This document shows positions 1 through 5,789 of a stretch of DNA of 8,456 nucleotides, in pieces. The notes below the pieces were generated by a model, which saw only the letters and a list, made by a program, of their open reading frames with translations, did no database searches and was not told the origin of the DNA. Numbering within the stretch: position 1 is the stretch's first letter; every line of letters begins with the position of its first letter. Source of the DNA: an uncultured Anaerolineae bacterium (lineage in GTDB: Bacteria > Chloroflexota > Anaerolineae > Anaerolineales > UBA11858); NCBI GenBank assembly GCA_937893815.1, contig CALCSH010000043.1, positions 1-8,456 of the forward strand, read 5' to 3'. The translations under genes and the position numbers were made by a program.

Positions 1-3000
1 CCGCCAAGGCTGAAGCCGTTAGCGCAAAATTAATCAAATCGCTGCCACTACCGCCCTGAATATCGTAGCTTTCCGAGGTCAAAGAATCAGCATCGATTGC
101 GAAGGCATCATTGCCGCTACCGCCAATAATCGTAAATATCCCGCTGAGGGTATCTGTATCCACTTCGCTGCCGGTCATCTGAAAAGTGGTGCTGTTGCGA
201 GTAAGTGTAATCCCAGCGGTCGTAGCGTTGTAATCAACGGTATCTGAACCGCCACCGCCGCCGATGCTGTCATTGCCGCCGTTACCGATAAATATATTGT
301 CGTTGGCATCACCGGTCAGCACATCGTTACCACTACCACCCTTGATGTTTTCTACGCCGGTCACCGACAGCCGCAAATTTGTCATTGTCGCGGCGTCAAC
401 CCATTGCGGAAATGTGGTCCCCAGGTTCATGTCTACCTCGATTGTCGAAGAGGAAAAATCCAGCCAATCGGAACCGGAGGTATCGTTAATCGTATCAGTG
501 CCTAAAAGGTTGTCGAGATCAAAAACGTAAGTGTCATCGCCAGCGCCGCCATACAGGGTATCGTTCCCGCCCTTGCCTTCAAGGCTGTCATTACCATCGT
601 CGCCGTATAGAATATTATTGTTGGCATCACCGATCAGGGTGTCATCGGTGAACGTGCCGCGAATATTTTGGAAATTTGTAAAGGTATCAAAACCCACATT
701 GAGCACCGAGTCGTGATCCGTAATTTCGTCATTAACCATCGAACCGGAACCCAGATCAACGGTGATGCCCTTATAAGTGTTATGCTCAAAGGAAAGGGTG
801 TTGACACCGCCACCGCCATCAAGCGTGTCATTGCCACGGTAACCCTCAATGATATTATCGGCGCTGCTACCCGTCAGGGTGTCGTCACCATAGCCGCCGA
901 TCATGTTTTCAATCGAGACGGTCGTCAAAGTGAGAGTCAGCATGGTCACGGCGTTGTAGCTGGCCACCACCTGGGCGGTCAGTAAACCTAAATTGAAAGT
1001 AACACCCAAAACGCTGGTACGGAAATCGATTTTATCCGCGCTGCCGCCAGTGTCGATGATGGTATCGCTGCCCCATGGATAAGTATCATCCTCATCTAGA
1101 GTAAAGTCATAGGTGTCATTATCGGCGCCGCCTTCCAAAATGTCATCGCCGGGGCCGCCAACTAAATTATCATTACCCGCCAAGCCGTAGATGTGATCGT
1201 GACCGAGGTTGCCGATCAACGTATTGTTGTTGGCATCGCCGGTCAGGCTGTCATTGCCACCGCCACCAAAAGCATGGACAAAATTGGCAAAAGAACCGAC
1301 AAACGAGGCTCCGCCCGTCAAGATGGCAACATTTGTAGTGAGGTTCACGGTAACATCGCCAGTTTGATCTTCGAAATCCAGGGCGTTATCGCCAGTCAGG
1401 CCGCCATCGATCAGGCCGGATATGCTGCCGCCCGGCTTGAAGATGAAGTTATCTTCTTCGGTGCCACCGTACAGATTCTCGATGTTAGCAAACGGGGTCG
1501 TATCGTGCAGGGTACCGCCATTAAGGGCGTCAATCTCCCAATCGTATTTCCAATCGGGGCCGTATAAAGAATCGGTACCGCCCGCGCCATCTAAAATACC
1601 GGGCATACTGCCAAAATAGAAAAAGGTTTCCGTTTCCCCATCGCCGTCCGGCAGCGGAGGGTGTGTGATCGAGATAGATGACTTGATGAAATTGAAAATA
1701 TCATTCAGGTCACCAGCAACTAAATTTTCTACCTGGCTGAAAATCAATCCCGTAGTTGAGCCTTTGCCTGCGTCGGTCAAATTCCAGGTTAAAACCAGAT
1801 CGGGGCCATTGAGGGTATCATCACCGCCACCGGCCCGCAATATGCCGCTCAAGCTGCCGGCCGTGCCAACGGTAAAGGTATCATCCGCCTCGCCGCCAAT
1901 AATATTTTCTATCGAGGTAAAGACCGTTGTTTCGATCAAGCCAGCATTCGCGCCAGAGATGATAAAGTCGGTGGCGTCATTGGCGCCGCGGATGGTGTCA
2001 TTCCCGAACCCACCATTGATCGCGCCATCCAGCTTGCCATCGTTGGCAAACCAGAATGTATCGTCACCAGTACCGCCGGTCAGATTTTCGATTTTAGTAA
2101 ATTCAAGGCGTTCCCACTGAGTCAGCCAATGCGCTTCGCTGGCCATGCCCAGGCTCAAGCTGACAATACCGGTGCCAAGTTTGGCATTCTCAGCGCTATC
2201 GGCCAATTGGATGACATTCGGATCAACCGTCGGGACAATATAATAGAAGCTCTCGTGTAACAGGCCGACATCCTGCGTGCTACCCGCCGAGGCGTGGTAG
2301 AAAACTTTATCGCCCAAGGCCAGGCCATGCGCCGCGCTTAGGTTGATGGTATTGGCGTCGGCGTCAATCGCCGTTGAAATATCGAAGCTGCCAACCAGCG
2401 GTACTTCGTAAATCACCTGCCCGCCATTATCATCGGTGATTCTAAAATAGGTACTGGTGGTTGACGCGGCCAGGGTATCATTGCCGCCGCTGCCATCCAC
2501 CTTGATGCTATCACCCGCATCGGCGAACCCGCTGTAGGTCACAACCTGGTTGCCGGAACGCGTCACCTGACGGTTGGCGATATCGACCACGAAGCTATCC
2601 ACAGCGCTGGTGCCAAAGACCGTCAAAGCATCATCGCCGTTCCCACCATCGACAGTTATGGTCAGAGCGCTCACGCCGCTCAAAGTCGCGGCCAGGGTGT
2701 CATTGCCATCATTGCCGATGAGTACATCCGCACCGCCGTTGCCGGTTAGCTTGTTATCGTTAGCATCGCCGGTCAAGGTATCGGCCAAACTCGTGCCGAT
2801 GACTTCTTCGACGGTGCTGACCAACCCGGCAATGCCCGGCGCGCTGCCGGTGGTCAGGTTGACTGTTACTGCGCTTGTACGATAGGAATAATCCAGAATG
2901 TCCGAAAGTGAATCGCCTTGCAAGTTGCCGCTGAGGCTACCCGCGTCCTGTAGGATAAAGGTATCCACTTTGGTCGCGCCGCTCAAGTTTTCAAACGAAA

Positions 3001-4366
3001 CAAAGGGCAGCGTGCTATCGGAGGTGGTCAGGATGCCGCTATTGGCGCCCGTGATATCAAAGGTCGTGGCCGCATCGGGGCCAATCAGCGTATCCGTGCC
3101 GCCGCCGCCATCCAGACCAATCGATTCGACCACATCATAGGTCACACGCTGGTTGCCGTTGCGCGTAAAGCTGGCGTCAAATTTAATGATGTCATTCCCG
3201 GAGGTGCCATGCACCAACAGCGAATCCGAGTCGTCGAAAGGCAGATGATCAACTAAAACGCGCTCGGTGTTTTCGGAAAAATCCGGCTCACCAGCTTGCA
3301 CATTAAGATTAACTTCCCCACTACCTGAAAGGCTGATATCAAAAGTATCATCATATTTATCTGACCCGGCTAATGTCACATTGGGGCTATCGGATAGATT
3401 AATCGTGGCGCTGGGCGCAAACCAAAAATCACGGATGACGATCGGGGCGCTGTTGCTGCTAATCGTAATGGCACCACCAAGCGAAGTGGCGCCATCATCA
3501 TCGGGCCGTAAGGTCAGTGGGTTCGTCCAGTCGCTGATCGAAAACGATTCGCCGTACAATGCCCCAGCTTCTAAGTAAATTGTGTCATCGTCCAGGATTT
3601 GCGTCTTGGCATAATTCAGCGCATCCTGAATCGGCGTTGCTGAAACCAAACAATTCGTCTTGTCGGTGCAATCGCCGCCGGTGGGCAGGTAGGAATATTT
3701 GACGCCAGAAATATAGAAATAAGGGTCTGGGATGGTGATCTCGAAAATGGGATCGGATTCAACGGGGGCTGGCTCAGCGGACTCAGGTTGGGCTGATTCT
3801 GACTCGTCAACAACGGGCTGCTCCCCCTGGGATTCTGCCGCTGGTGTGTCCGCAACTTCATCATCGACGGCGCAATCACTGGTGGCAGCATCCGTTGAAT
3901 TCTCATCCCCGGATGGCTCTGTCGCCAAACACTGTACACCATCGGAGGGAATATCAACTTCACTGGGAGTATCAGCTTCGACAGTCTGTTGCACCTCGGC
4001 ATCAGATATTGATTCACTTTCTTCTACTACAGCGGAATCCGCATTATCTTCATCCCCTTCACTTTGAATTGTTTGGTCAACTTCTATGGCAATATCTGCT
4101 TCACCAGCCTGGTTTTCCCCTTGCTCGGTGGTAAGAGCAGCATCGCCTGCCGTTGTATCGTCTTCCTGGGGAGTGCCAGCGATATCTATGGCGTCAGCTG
4201 TTTGCACTTCCGGGATTGTCTCCGTAGCAATTTCACTTTCCACCACGGTCGGTTGCGTTGTCTGCTCTTGAGCATACGATACATGCAAAAATATCCCTGC
4301 CAGAAGGAGGGATACCACAAATGCGATACTAATTTTTACAACACCAGCAATTTTTTTTATTATCAA
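1..4366 (-). CDS. Giant secreted RTX-like repeat protein (adhesin-like), 3' end off the left edge
   Basis: Reading the minus strand from a TTG at 4366 gives at least 1,455 codons with no stop, running off the left edge; the frame was checked at six points. Residues 1-32 are a Sec signal peptide: KK near the start, a hydrophobic core, and probable cleavage after VSYA. Residues 33 to about 209 are an acidic D/E/S/T-rich linker. Residues 233-239 hold a Cys-x5-Cys pair, followed by a beta-helix-like segment (about 241-330). From about 386 onward, RTX-type GGxGxDxL repeats alternate with ENL-type modules, with an unrelated module at about 657-743. RTX repeats normally bind calcium and fold as beta-rolls, so an extracellular or surface, adhesin-like role is inferred. 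No catalytic domain is visible. No clear Shine-Dalgarno precedes the TTG; a GTG at 4393 is the alternative start. The start is uncertain, the reading frame is not. Confidence 0.88.
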   Translation of the reverse strand, partial: MIIKKIAGVVKISIAFVVSLLLAGIFLHVSYAQEQTTQPTVVESEIATETIPEVQTADAIDIAGTPQEDDTTAGDAALTTEQGENQAGEADIAIEVDQTIQSEGDEDNADSAVVEESESISDAEVQQTVEADTPSEVDIPSDGVQCLATEPSGDENSTDAATSDCAVDDEVADTPAAESQGEQPVVDESESAQPESAEPAPVESDPIFEITIPDPYFYISGVKYSYLPTGGDCTDKTNCLVSATPIQDALNYAKTQILDDDTIYLEAGALYGESFSISDWTNPLTLRPDDDGATSLGGAITISSNSAPIVIRDFWFAPSATINLSDSPNVTLAGSDKYDDTFDISLSGSGEVNLNVQAGEPDFSENTERVLVDHLPFDDSDSLLVHGTSGNDIIKFDASFTRNGNQRVTYDVVESIGLDGGGGTDTLIGPDAATTFDITGANSGILTTSDSTLPFVSFENLSGATKVDTFILQDAGSLSGNLQGDSLSDILDYSYRTSAVTVNLTTGSAPGIAGLVSTVEEVIGTSLADTLTGDANDNKLTGNGGADVLIGNDGNDTLAATLSGVSALTITVDGGNGDDALTVFGTSAVDSFVVDIANRQVTRSGNQVVTYSGFADAGDSIKVDGSGGNDTLAASTTSTYFRITDDNGGQVIYEVPLVGSFDISTAIDADANTINLSAAHGLALGDKVFYHASAGSTQDVGLLHESFYYIVPTVDPNVIQLADSAENAKLGTGIVSLSLGMASEAHWLTQWERLEFTKIENLTGGTGDDTFWFANDGKLDGAINGGFGNDTIRGANDATDFIISGANAGLIETTVFTSIENIIGGEADDTFTVGTAGSLSGILRAGGGDDTLNGPDLVLTWNLTDAGKGSTTGLIFSQVENLVAGDLNDIFNFIKSSISITHPPLPDGDGETETFFYFGSMPGILDGAGGTDSLYGPDWKYDWEIDALNGGTLHDTTPFANIENLYGGTEEDNFIFKPGGSISGLIDGGLTGDNALDFEDQTGDVTVNLTTNVAILTGGASFVGSFANFVHAFGGGGNDSLTGDANNNTLIGNLGHDHIYGLAGNDNLVGGPGDDILEGGADNDTYDFTLDEDDTYPWGSDTIIDTGGSADKIDFRTSVLGVTFNLGLLTAQVVASYNAVTMLTLTLTTVSIENMIGGYGDDTLTGSSADNIIEGYRGNDTLDGGGGVNTLSFEHNTYKGITVDLGSGSMVNDEITDHDSVLNVGFDTFTNFQNIRGTFTDDTLIGDANNNILYGDDGNDSLEGKGGNDTLYGGAGDDTYVFDLDNLLGTDTINDTSGSDWLDFSSSTIEVDMNLGTTFPQWVDAATMTNLRLSVTGVENIKGGSGNDVLTGDANDNIFIGNGGNDSIGGGGGSDTVDYNATTAGITLTRNSTTFQMTGSEVDTDTLSGIFTIIGGSGNDAFAIDADSLTSESYDIQGGSGSDLINFALTASALA
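29..350 (-). repeat. RTX-type blocks at the left edge
   Basis: Two blocks lie close together: GGSGNDVLTGDANDNIFIG, NGGNDSIGG and GGGSDTVDY (230-350), then GGSGNDAFAID and GGSGSDLINF (29-125). The pattern is still going at the window edge, so more repeats probably follow off-window. Confidence 0.75.
508..660 (-). repeat. RTX-type block
   Basis: Residues about 1236-1287 read TDDTLIGDANNNILYG, DDGNDSLEG, KGGNDTLYG and GAGDDTYVFDLDN. Consecutive nonapeptides with intact G and D positions suggest functional calcium sites. Confidence 0.8.
789..903 (-). repeat. RTX-type block
   Basis: Residues about 1155-1193 read GGYGDDTLTGSSADNIIEG, YRGNDTLDG and GGGVNTLSF. This is a shorter run ending in the L-S-F strand that closes many RTX blocks. 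Confidence 0.75.
1104..1268 (-). repeat. RTX-type block, longest in the window
   Basis: Residues about 1034-1088 contain GGGGNDSLTGDANNNTLIG, NLGHDHIYG, LAGNDNLVG, GPGDDILEG and GADNDTYDF: five successive nonapeptide-like units, close to the number needed for a calcium-stacked beta-roll turn set. Confidence 0.82.
2140..2396 (-). other. Inserted 'GDKVFYHAS...YYIV...IQLADSAENA' module
   Basis: Residues about 657-743 interrupt the repeat pattern. They contain FDISTAIDADANTINLS, HGLALGDKVFYHASAG, FYYIVPTVDPNVIQL and ADSAENAKLGTGIVSL. The layout 'GD.V.Y....G...... YY.I..D.N.I.LA.S..NA' is a unit recalled from other giant modular exoproteins, where it often recurs. Here a single copy is seen. Its function is not known to me. 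Confidence 0.6.
2695..2800 (-). repeat. RTX-type nonapeptide block, proximal
   Basis: Residues about 523-558 read SLADTLTGDANDNKLTG followed by NGGADVLIG and NDGNDTL. The G-G-x-G-x-D-x-L spacing is that of hemolysin-type calcium-binding repeats. It lies between the first ENL module and the inserted module. Confidence 0.8.
3376..3646 (-). other. Beta-helix-like segment of the giant protein
   Basis: Residues about 241-330 begin with TPIQDALNYA and continue through DDTIYLEAG, PLTLRPDDDG, GGAITISSNS and PIVIRDFWF to ATINLSDSPNVTLAG. The short alternating beta strands, and the 'IQDAL..A....DDTIYL..G.Y' opening, resemble the first coils of pectin-lyase-like right-handed beta-helices. No catalytic residues of a polysaccharide lyase can be recognised. 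It could be only a cap leading into the beta-rolls. Confidence 0.45.
3742..4270 (-). other. Acidic low-complexity linker of the giant protein
   Basis: Residues about 33-209 are dominated by D, E, S, T, Q and A, with almost no basic or aromatic residues and two isolated cysteines. It contains runs such as EEESESISDAEVQQ-type acidic clusters and ends just before an aromatic stretch (YFYISGVKYSY, from residue 216). Such a segment is probably disordered and may act as a stalk between the export signal and the folded repeats; that role is inferred. Confidence 0.6.
4271..4366 (-). other. Sec signal peptide coding segment of the giant protein
   Basis: Codons 1-32 encode a short basic n-region (IIKK, with a further K at 11), a hydrophobic h-region around SIAFVVSLLLAGIFL, and a c-region ending SYA before QEQ, which satisfies the small-x-small rule at -3 and -1. 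This supports translation starting at or just before the TTG at 4366, since a start further in would lose the signal. Type I-secreted RTX proteins usually lack such a signal, so export by Sec is inferred. Confidence 0.75.
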
Positions 4367-4483
4367 ATAAGGTGACCAACAAACAAATAGCACCAAAAGA
4401 CTGTGATTCAGTAGGAATTAAAACCCTTTGGCAACTAGCATATTTTAGATTGTGATAGGTTTTTAATAGGACTAAATCTATCA

Positions 4484-4520
4484 TCATTATACAATATCGT
4501 CAAGGTGAGTACTTCAAGAC
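4484..4520 (-). promoter_or_regulatory. Candidate promoter of the giant repeat gene
   Basis: A perfect TATAAT lies on the minus strand at 4491-4486, about 120 nt before the TTG start. No good -35 box sits 16-18 bp upstream; the nearest is TTGAAG at a long 20-bp spacing. A TTGACG overlaps the spacer at 6 bp and could pair instead with a weaker TAGATT further down. The AT-rich setting supports a promoter, but which hexamers are used is undecided. Confidence 0.4.
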
Positions 4521-4526
4521 CTTGGT

Positions 4527-4691
4527 TTACAACCTGGCGATAACTTGAAACTCTCCATGAACAGCGTTGAACCGTGTATAACCCCATCCCTGACGATTCA
4601 ACAAAACTACTTCGCAAGCGGTGTGTAAAAATACACGCCACCGGACTATATCATATGCTGAAGACGGTTGAATTAACAAATCAGTAGAGTT
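4527..4691 (-). pseudogene. Possible decayed C-terminal gene remnant
   Basis: Between an upstream TAA and a TAA at 4529-4527 there is an open minus-strand stretch of 54 codons with no ATG. It ends NRQGWGYTRFNAVHGEFQVIARL-like, which looks more protein-like than the neighbouring frames. I do not recognise the family. It could be the tail of a gene whose front is lost, or chance. Confidence 0.18.
4620..4639. repeat. Eight-base-pair hairpin with A4 loop
   Basis: The sequence GGTGTGTA-AAAA-TACACGCC pairs over eight positions with a single T-G mismatch in DNA (a wobble pair in RNA). It lies upstream of the candidate promoter of the giant gene and has no T tract on either side, so it is not a terminator. 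It may be a protein-binding site. Confidence 0.45.
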
Positions 4692-4739
4692 TTATTCTTA
4701 CCGCACATTCTGTTGCATATTTGGTTTACATTGTTGAAG

Positions 4740-4810
4740 TAGGACTTACGCACTTGTACAAGAGAACGCCCGAAAATAGGGGCGGAAAATCACTATTGGA
4801 AATGCCAATA
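4740..4810. repeat. Cluster of short palindromes next to an IS-end-like motif
   Basis: The motif TAGGACTTACGCA (4740-4752) is followed directly by the perfect palindrome CTTGTACAAG (4753-4762), a CGCCC/GGGCG hairpin (4767-4784) and a TATTGG/CCAATA hairpin (4794-4810). The motif resembles terminal repeats I recall from insertion sequences or MITEs of cyanobacteria and other environmental bacteria. No inverted partner was found in the window, so at most this is a remnant. Confidence 0.35.
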
Positions 4811-4950
4811 TAAAAATATTCGGACATTAATTGTCGATTTTACTGCATAATCAGGCCCGGTCTATAGTGCCCAAGTTCTAAAAGGGCAGAGATATAAAAA
4901 TCAAACACGGCCAGTTCCAAATATCATCATTATTCCATCGGGTGATGATC

Positions 4951-4966
4951 ATGGCCTTTCGGCCAT
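4951..4966. repeat. Six-base-pair hairpin beside the FHA terminator
   Basis: ATGGCC-TTTC-GGCCAT pairs over six bases; on the minus strand the loop is GAAA, a stable GNRA tetraloop. It follows directly after the T tract of the main terminator and may act as a backup stop or protect the RNA 3' end. Confidence 0.5.
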
Positions 4967-5018
4967 AAAAAAAACAGGGAAGCAGAAGTACTTTGTACTC
5001 CCAGATCCCTGTTTTTAG
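4967..5018 (-). terminator. Rho-independent terminator of the FHA gene
   Basis: On the minus strand, 20 nt after the FHA stop codon, AAAAACAGGGA and TCCCTGTTTTT pair as arms, with an inner AGTAC-AAA-GTACT stem in the loop. The second arm runs into a T8 tract. The A-rich first arm means it could also stop transcription on the plus strand. It separates the FHA gene from the giant gene, so the latter needs its own promoter. Confidence 0.82.
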
Positions 5019-5038
5019 ATCGTTACAACGAATATTAT

Positions 5039-5704
5039 CTAGGGGCAGGAATAGAGAAAACTGAGCAGTGTGTTGAATGGCGGTGAGCAGTATAGATTCA
5101 TCATATCGAAGGCCAATGCACCGACCACGACCAGACAAATCGAAACCCCAACACATCCCAGCCCAGCCCACAGCCAGGGGCGGCTTTCCTTCTCCGGAAC
5201 CGGTGGTGCAACTTGCGGCGGACCTTGGGGAATTTGTCCAGCATATCCCTGCTGGGGTGGGCGCTGCGGCGGGGGGGCCGAACGTTGAATCGGAGGGGGA
5301 GGGGCCGCCGCTGAGCGCTGCATAGGAGCTACGGGTTGACCGGGTGTCAGGGTATCCATATGACTGGAAGGCGTGACCACGGTTGCATTCATATCAAATT
5401 GGGCAACTTGATAAGCCAGTGTGACAGCTTCGCCCAGTTTGATGCGATCGCCGGGACGCAGCATTTGTGGCCCGGTCAGACGCTGACCATTAACGAAGGT
5501 TCCGTTGGTCGAGCCTAAATCTTCCACCACAAAGCCGCCACCTTCGAAACGCAAGCGCGTGTGACGCCGGGAAATTTCAGCAATATTCACCATCACATCA
5601 GCAGTGGCATCGCGTCCGATGATAATTTCTTGTTTGGAGAGGGGGTAGACTTCATTCGGCGTTGGCCCGGAACTCATAATCAGTTGAAATGATTGCGTTG
5701 CCAT
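5039..5704 (-). CDS. FHA-domain protein with a C-terminal membrane anchor
   Basis: A 221-residue protein. The forkhead-associated domain (about residues 5-100) binds phosphothreonine: it shows IIIGRD (27-32), ISRRH (44-48) and GSTNGTFVNG (64-73), with the conserved G, R, S, H and N in place. Residues about 120-170 are rich in proline, glutamine and alanine, a flexible linker with PPPP and RSAPPPQRPP. A single hydrophobic segment (about 177-199, WLWAGLGCVGVSICLVVVGALAF) is followed by a 22-residue tail, so the FHA domain probably faces the cytoplasm. The start is firm: AGGAG at 5715-5711 lies six bases before the ATG. It has its own candidate promoter and a terminator. Such proteins usually read out Ser/Thr kinase signalling; no kinase lies in the window, and the partner is unknown. 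Confidence 0.9.
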   Translation of the reverse strand: MATQSFQLIMSSGPTPNEVYPLSKQEIIIGRDATADVMVNIAEISRRHTRLRFEGGGFVVEDLGSTNGTFVNGQRLTGPQMLRPGDRIKLGEAVTLAYQVAQFDMNATVVTPSSHMDTLTPGQPVAPMQRSAAAPPPPIQRSAPPPQRPPQQGYAGQIPQGPPQVAPPVPEKESRPWLWAGLGCVGVSICLVVVGALAFDMMNLYCSPPFNTLLSFLYSCP

Positions 5705-5710
5705 AGTTAT

Positions 5711-5715
5711 CTCCT
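5711..5715 (-). promoter_or_regulatory. Shine-Dalgarno site of the FHA gene
   Basis: AGGAG lies six bases before the ATG at 5704, the clearest ribosome binding site in the window. It fixes the start and contrasts with the weak sites of the other two complete gene starts. Confidence 0.8.
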
Positions 5716-5743
5716 AACGGTTTCTCGTCCTGTGGTTGCTATG

Positions 5744-5772
5744 AGTTTACTCAGATTCTAGCAGAGAGTCAA
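5744..5772 (-). promoter_or_regulatory. Candidate promoter of the FHA gene
   Basis: On the minus strand TTGACT (5772-5767, five of six consensus bases) and TAAACT (5749-5744, four of six) are separated by exactly 17 bp, between the recD2 stop and the FHA start. This would let the FHA gene be transcribed without recD2, though read-through from recD2 is also possible because no terminator is seen in this gap. Confidence 0.45.
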
Positions 5773-5789
5773 ATGATTGTAAAAATCCA

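Larger units (their letters stand above)
1398..3118 (-). repeat. Four diverged 'GPD...ENL.GG...GSLSG' protein modules
   Basis: Four copies of a roughly 50-75-residue unit lie at 2893-3118, 1831-2035, 1690-1836 and 1398-1595. Each starts with GGxGxDTLxGPD or a variant, continues with a beta stretch such as TTFDITGANSG, then has an F..xENL-xGG core and often ends GSLSGxxxGG. Copies share the key glycines, the E-N pair and the aspartates but differ elsewhere, so this is an old protein-level repeat and not recent DNA duplication. Similar units occur in giant bacterial surface proteins (recalled, not searched). Confidence 0.7.
4367..5038. other. Gene-free region between the FHA gene and the giant gene
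   Basis: About 670 AT-rich bases hold no convincing intact gene. Going right to left they contain the FHA terminator (4967-5018), a second hairpin (4951-4966), a loose TGCCC/GGGCA pair (4868-4888), a cluster of small inverted repeats (4753-4810) beside an insertion-sequence-end-like motif (4740-4752), a hairpin (4620-4639), a possible decayed gene tail (4527-4691) and the candidate promoter of the giant gene. The 10-mer TTGGTTTACA occurs directly repeated at 4522 and 4721. Confidence 0.6.

Noticed and set aside
1665..2120. Plus-strand frames of 80-150 codons across 264-3578, rich in P, S, L and V
   Set aside because: They mirror the repetitive GGxGxD coding of the giant gene on the opposite strand and repeat the same PPxP pattern.
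1..3200. CRISPR array or DNA tandem repeat
   Set aside because: The repeated-looking bases (for example gtcattgccgccg) are irregular in spacing and reflect the protein-level glycine and aspartate repeats.
3616..4017. 133-codon minus-strand frame overlapping the acidic linker
   Set aside because: It is in a different frame from the giant gene; P/S/Q-rich composition arises from the acidic codons read out of frame.
4304..4332. Plus-strand AAGGAGG eight bases before an ATG
   Set aside because: It looks like a perfect ribosome binding site, but the frame stops after three codons (ATG CGA TAC TAA) and lies antisense to the signal peptide of the giant gene.
4435..4641. 68-codon minus-strand frame in the gap
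   Set aside because: No domain, no ribosome binding site, and it overlaps a hairpin and the candidate promoter; likely chance.
4878..5171. 97-codon minus-strand frame over the FHA 3' end
   Set aside because: It runs through the terminator and the FHA coding end in another frame.
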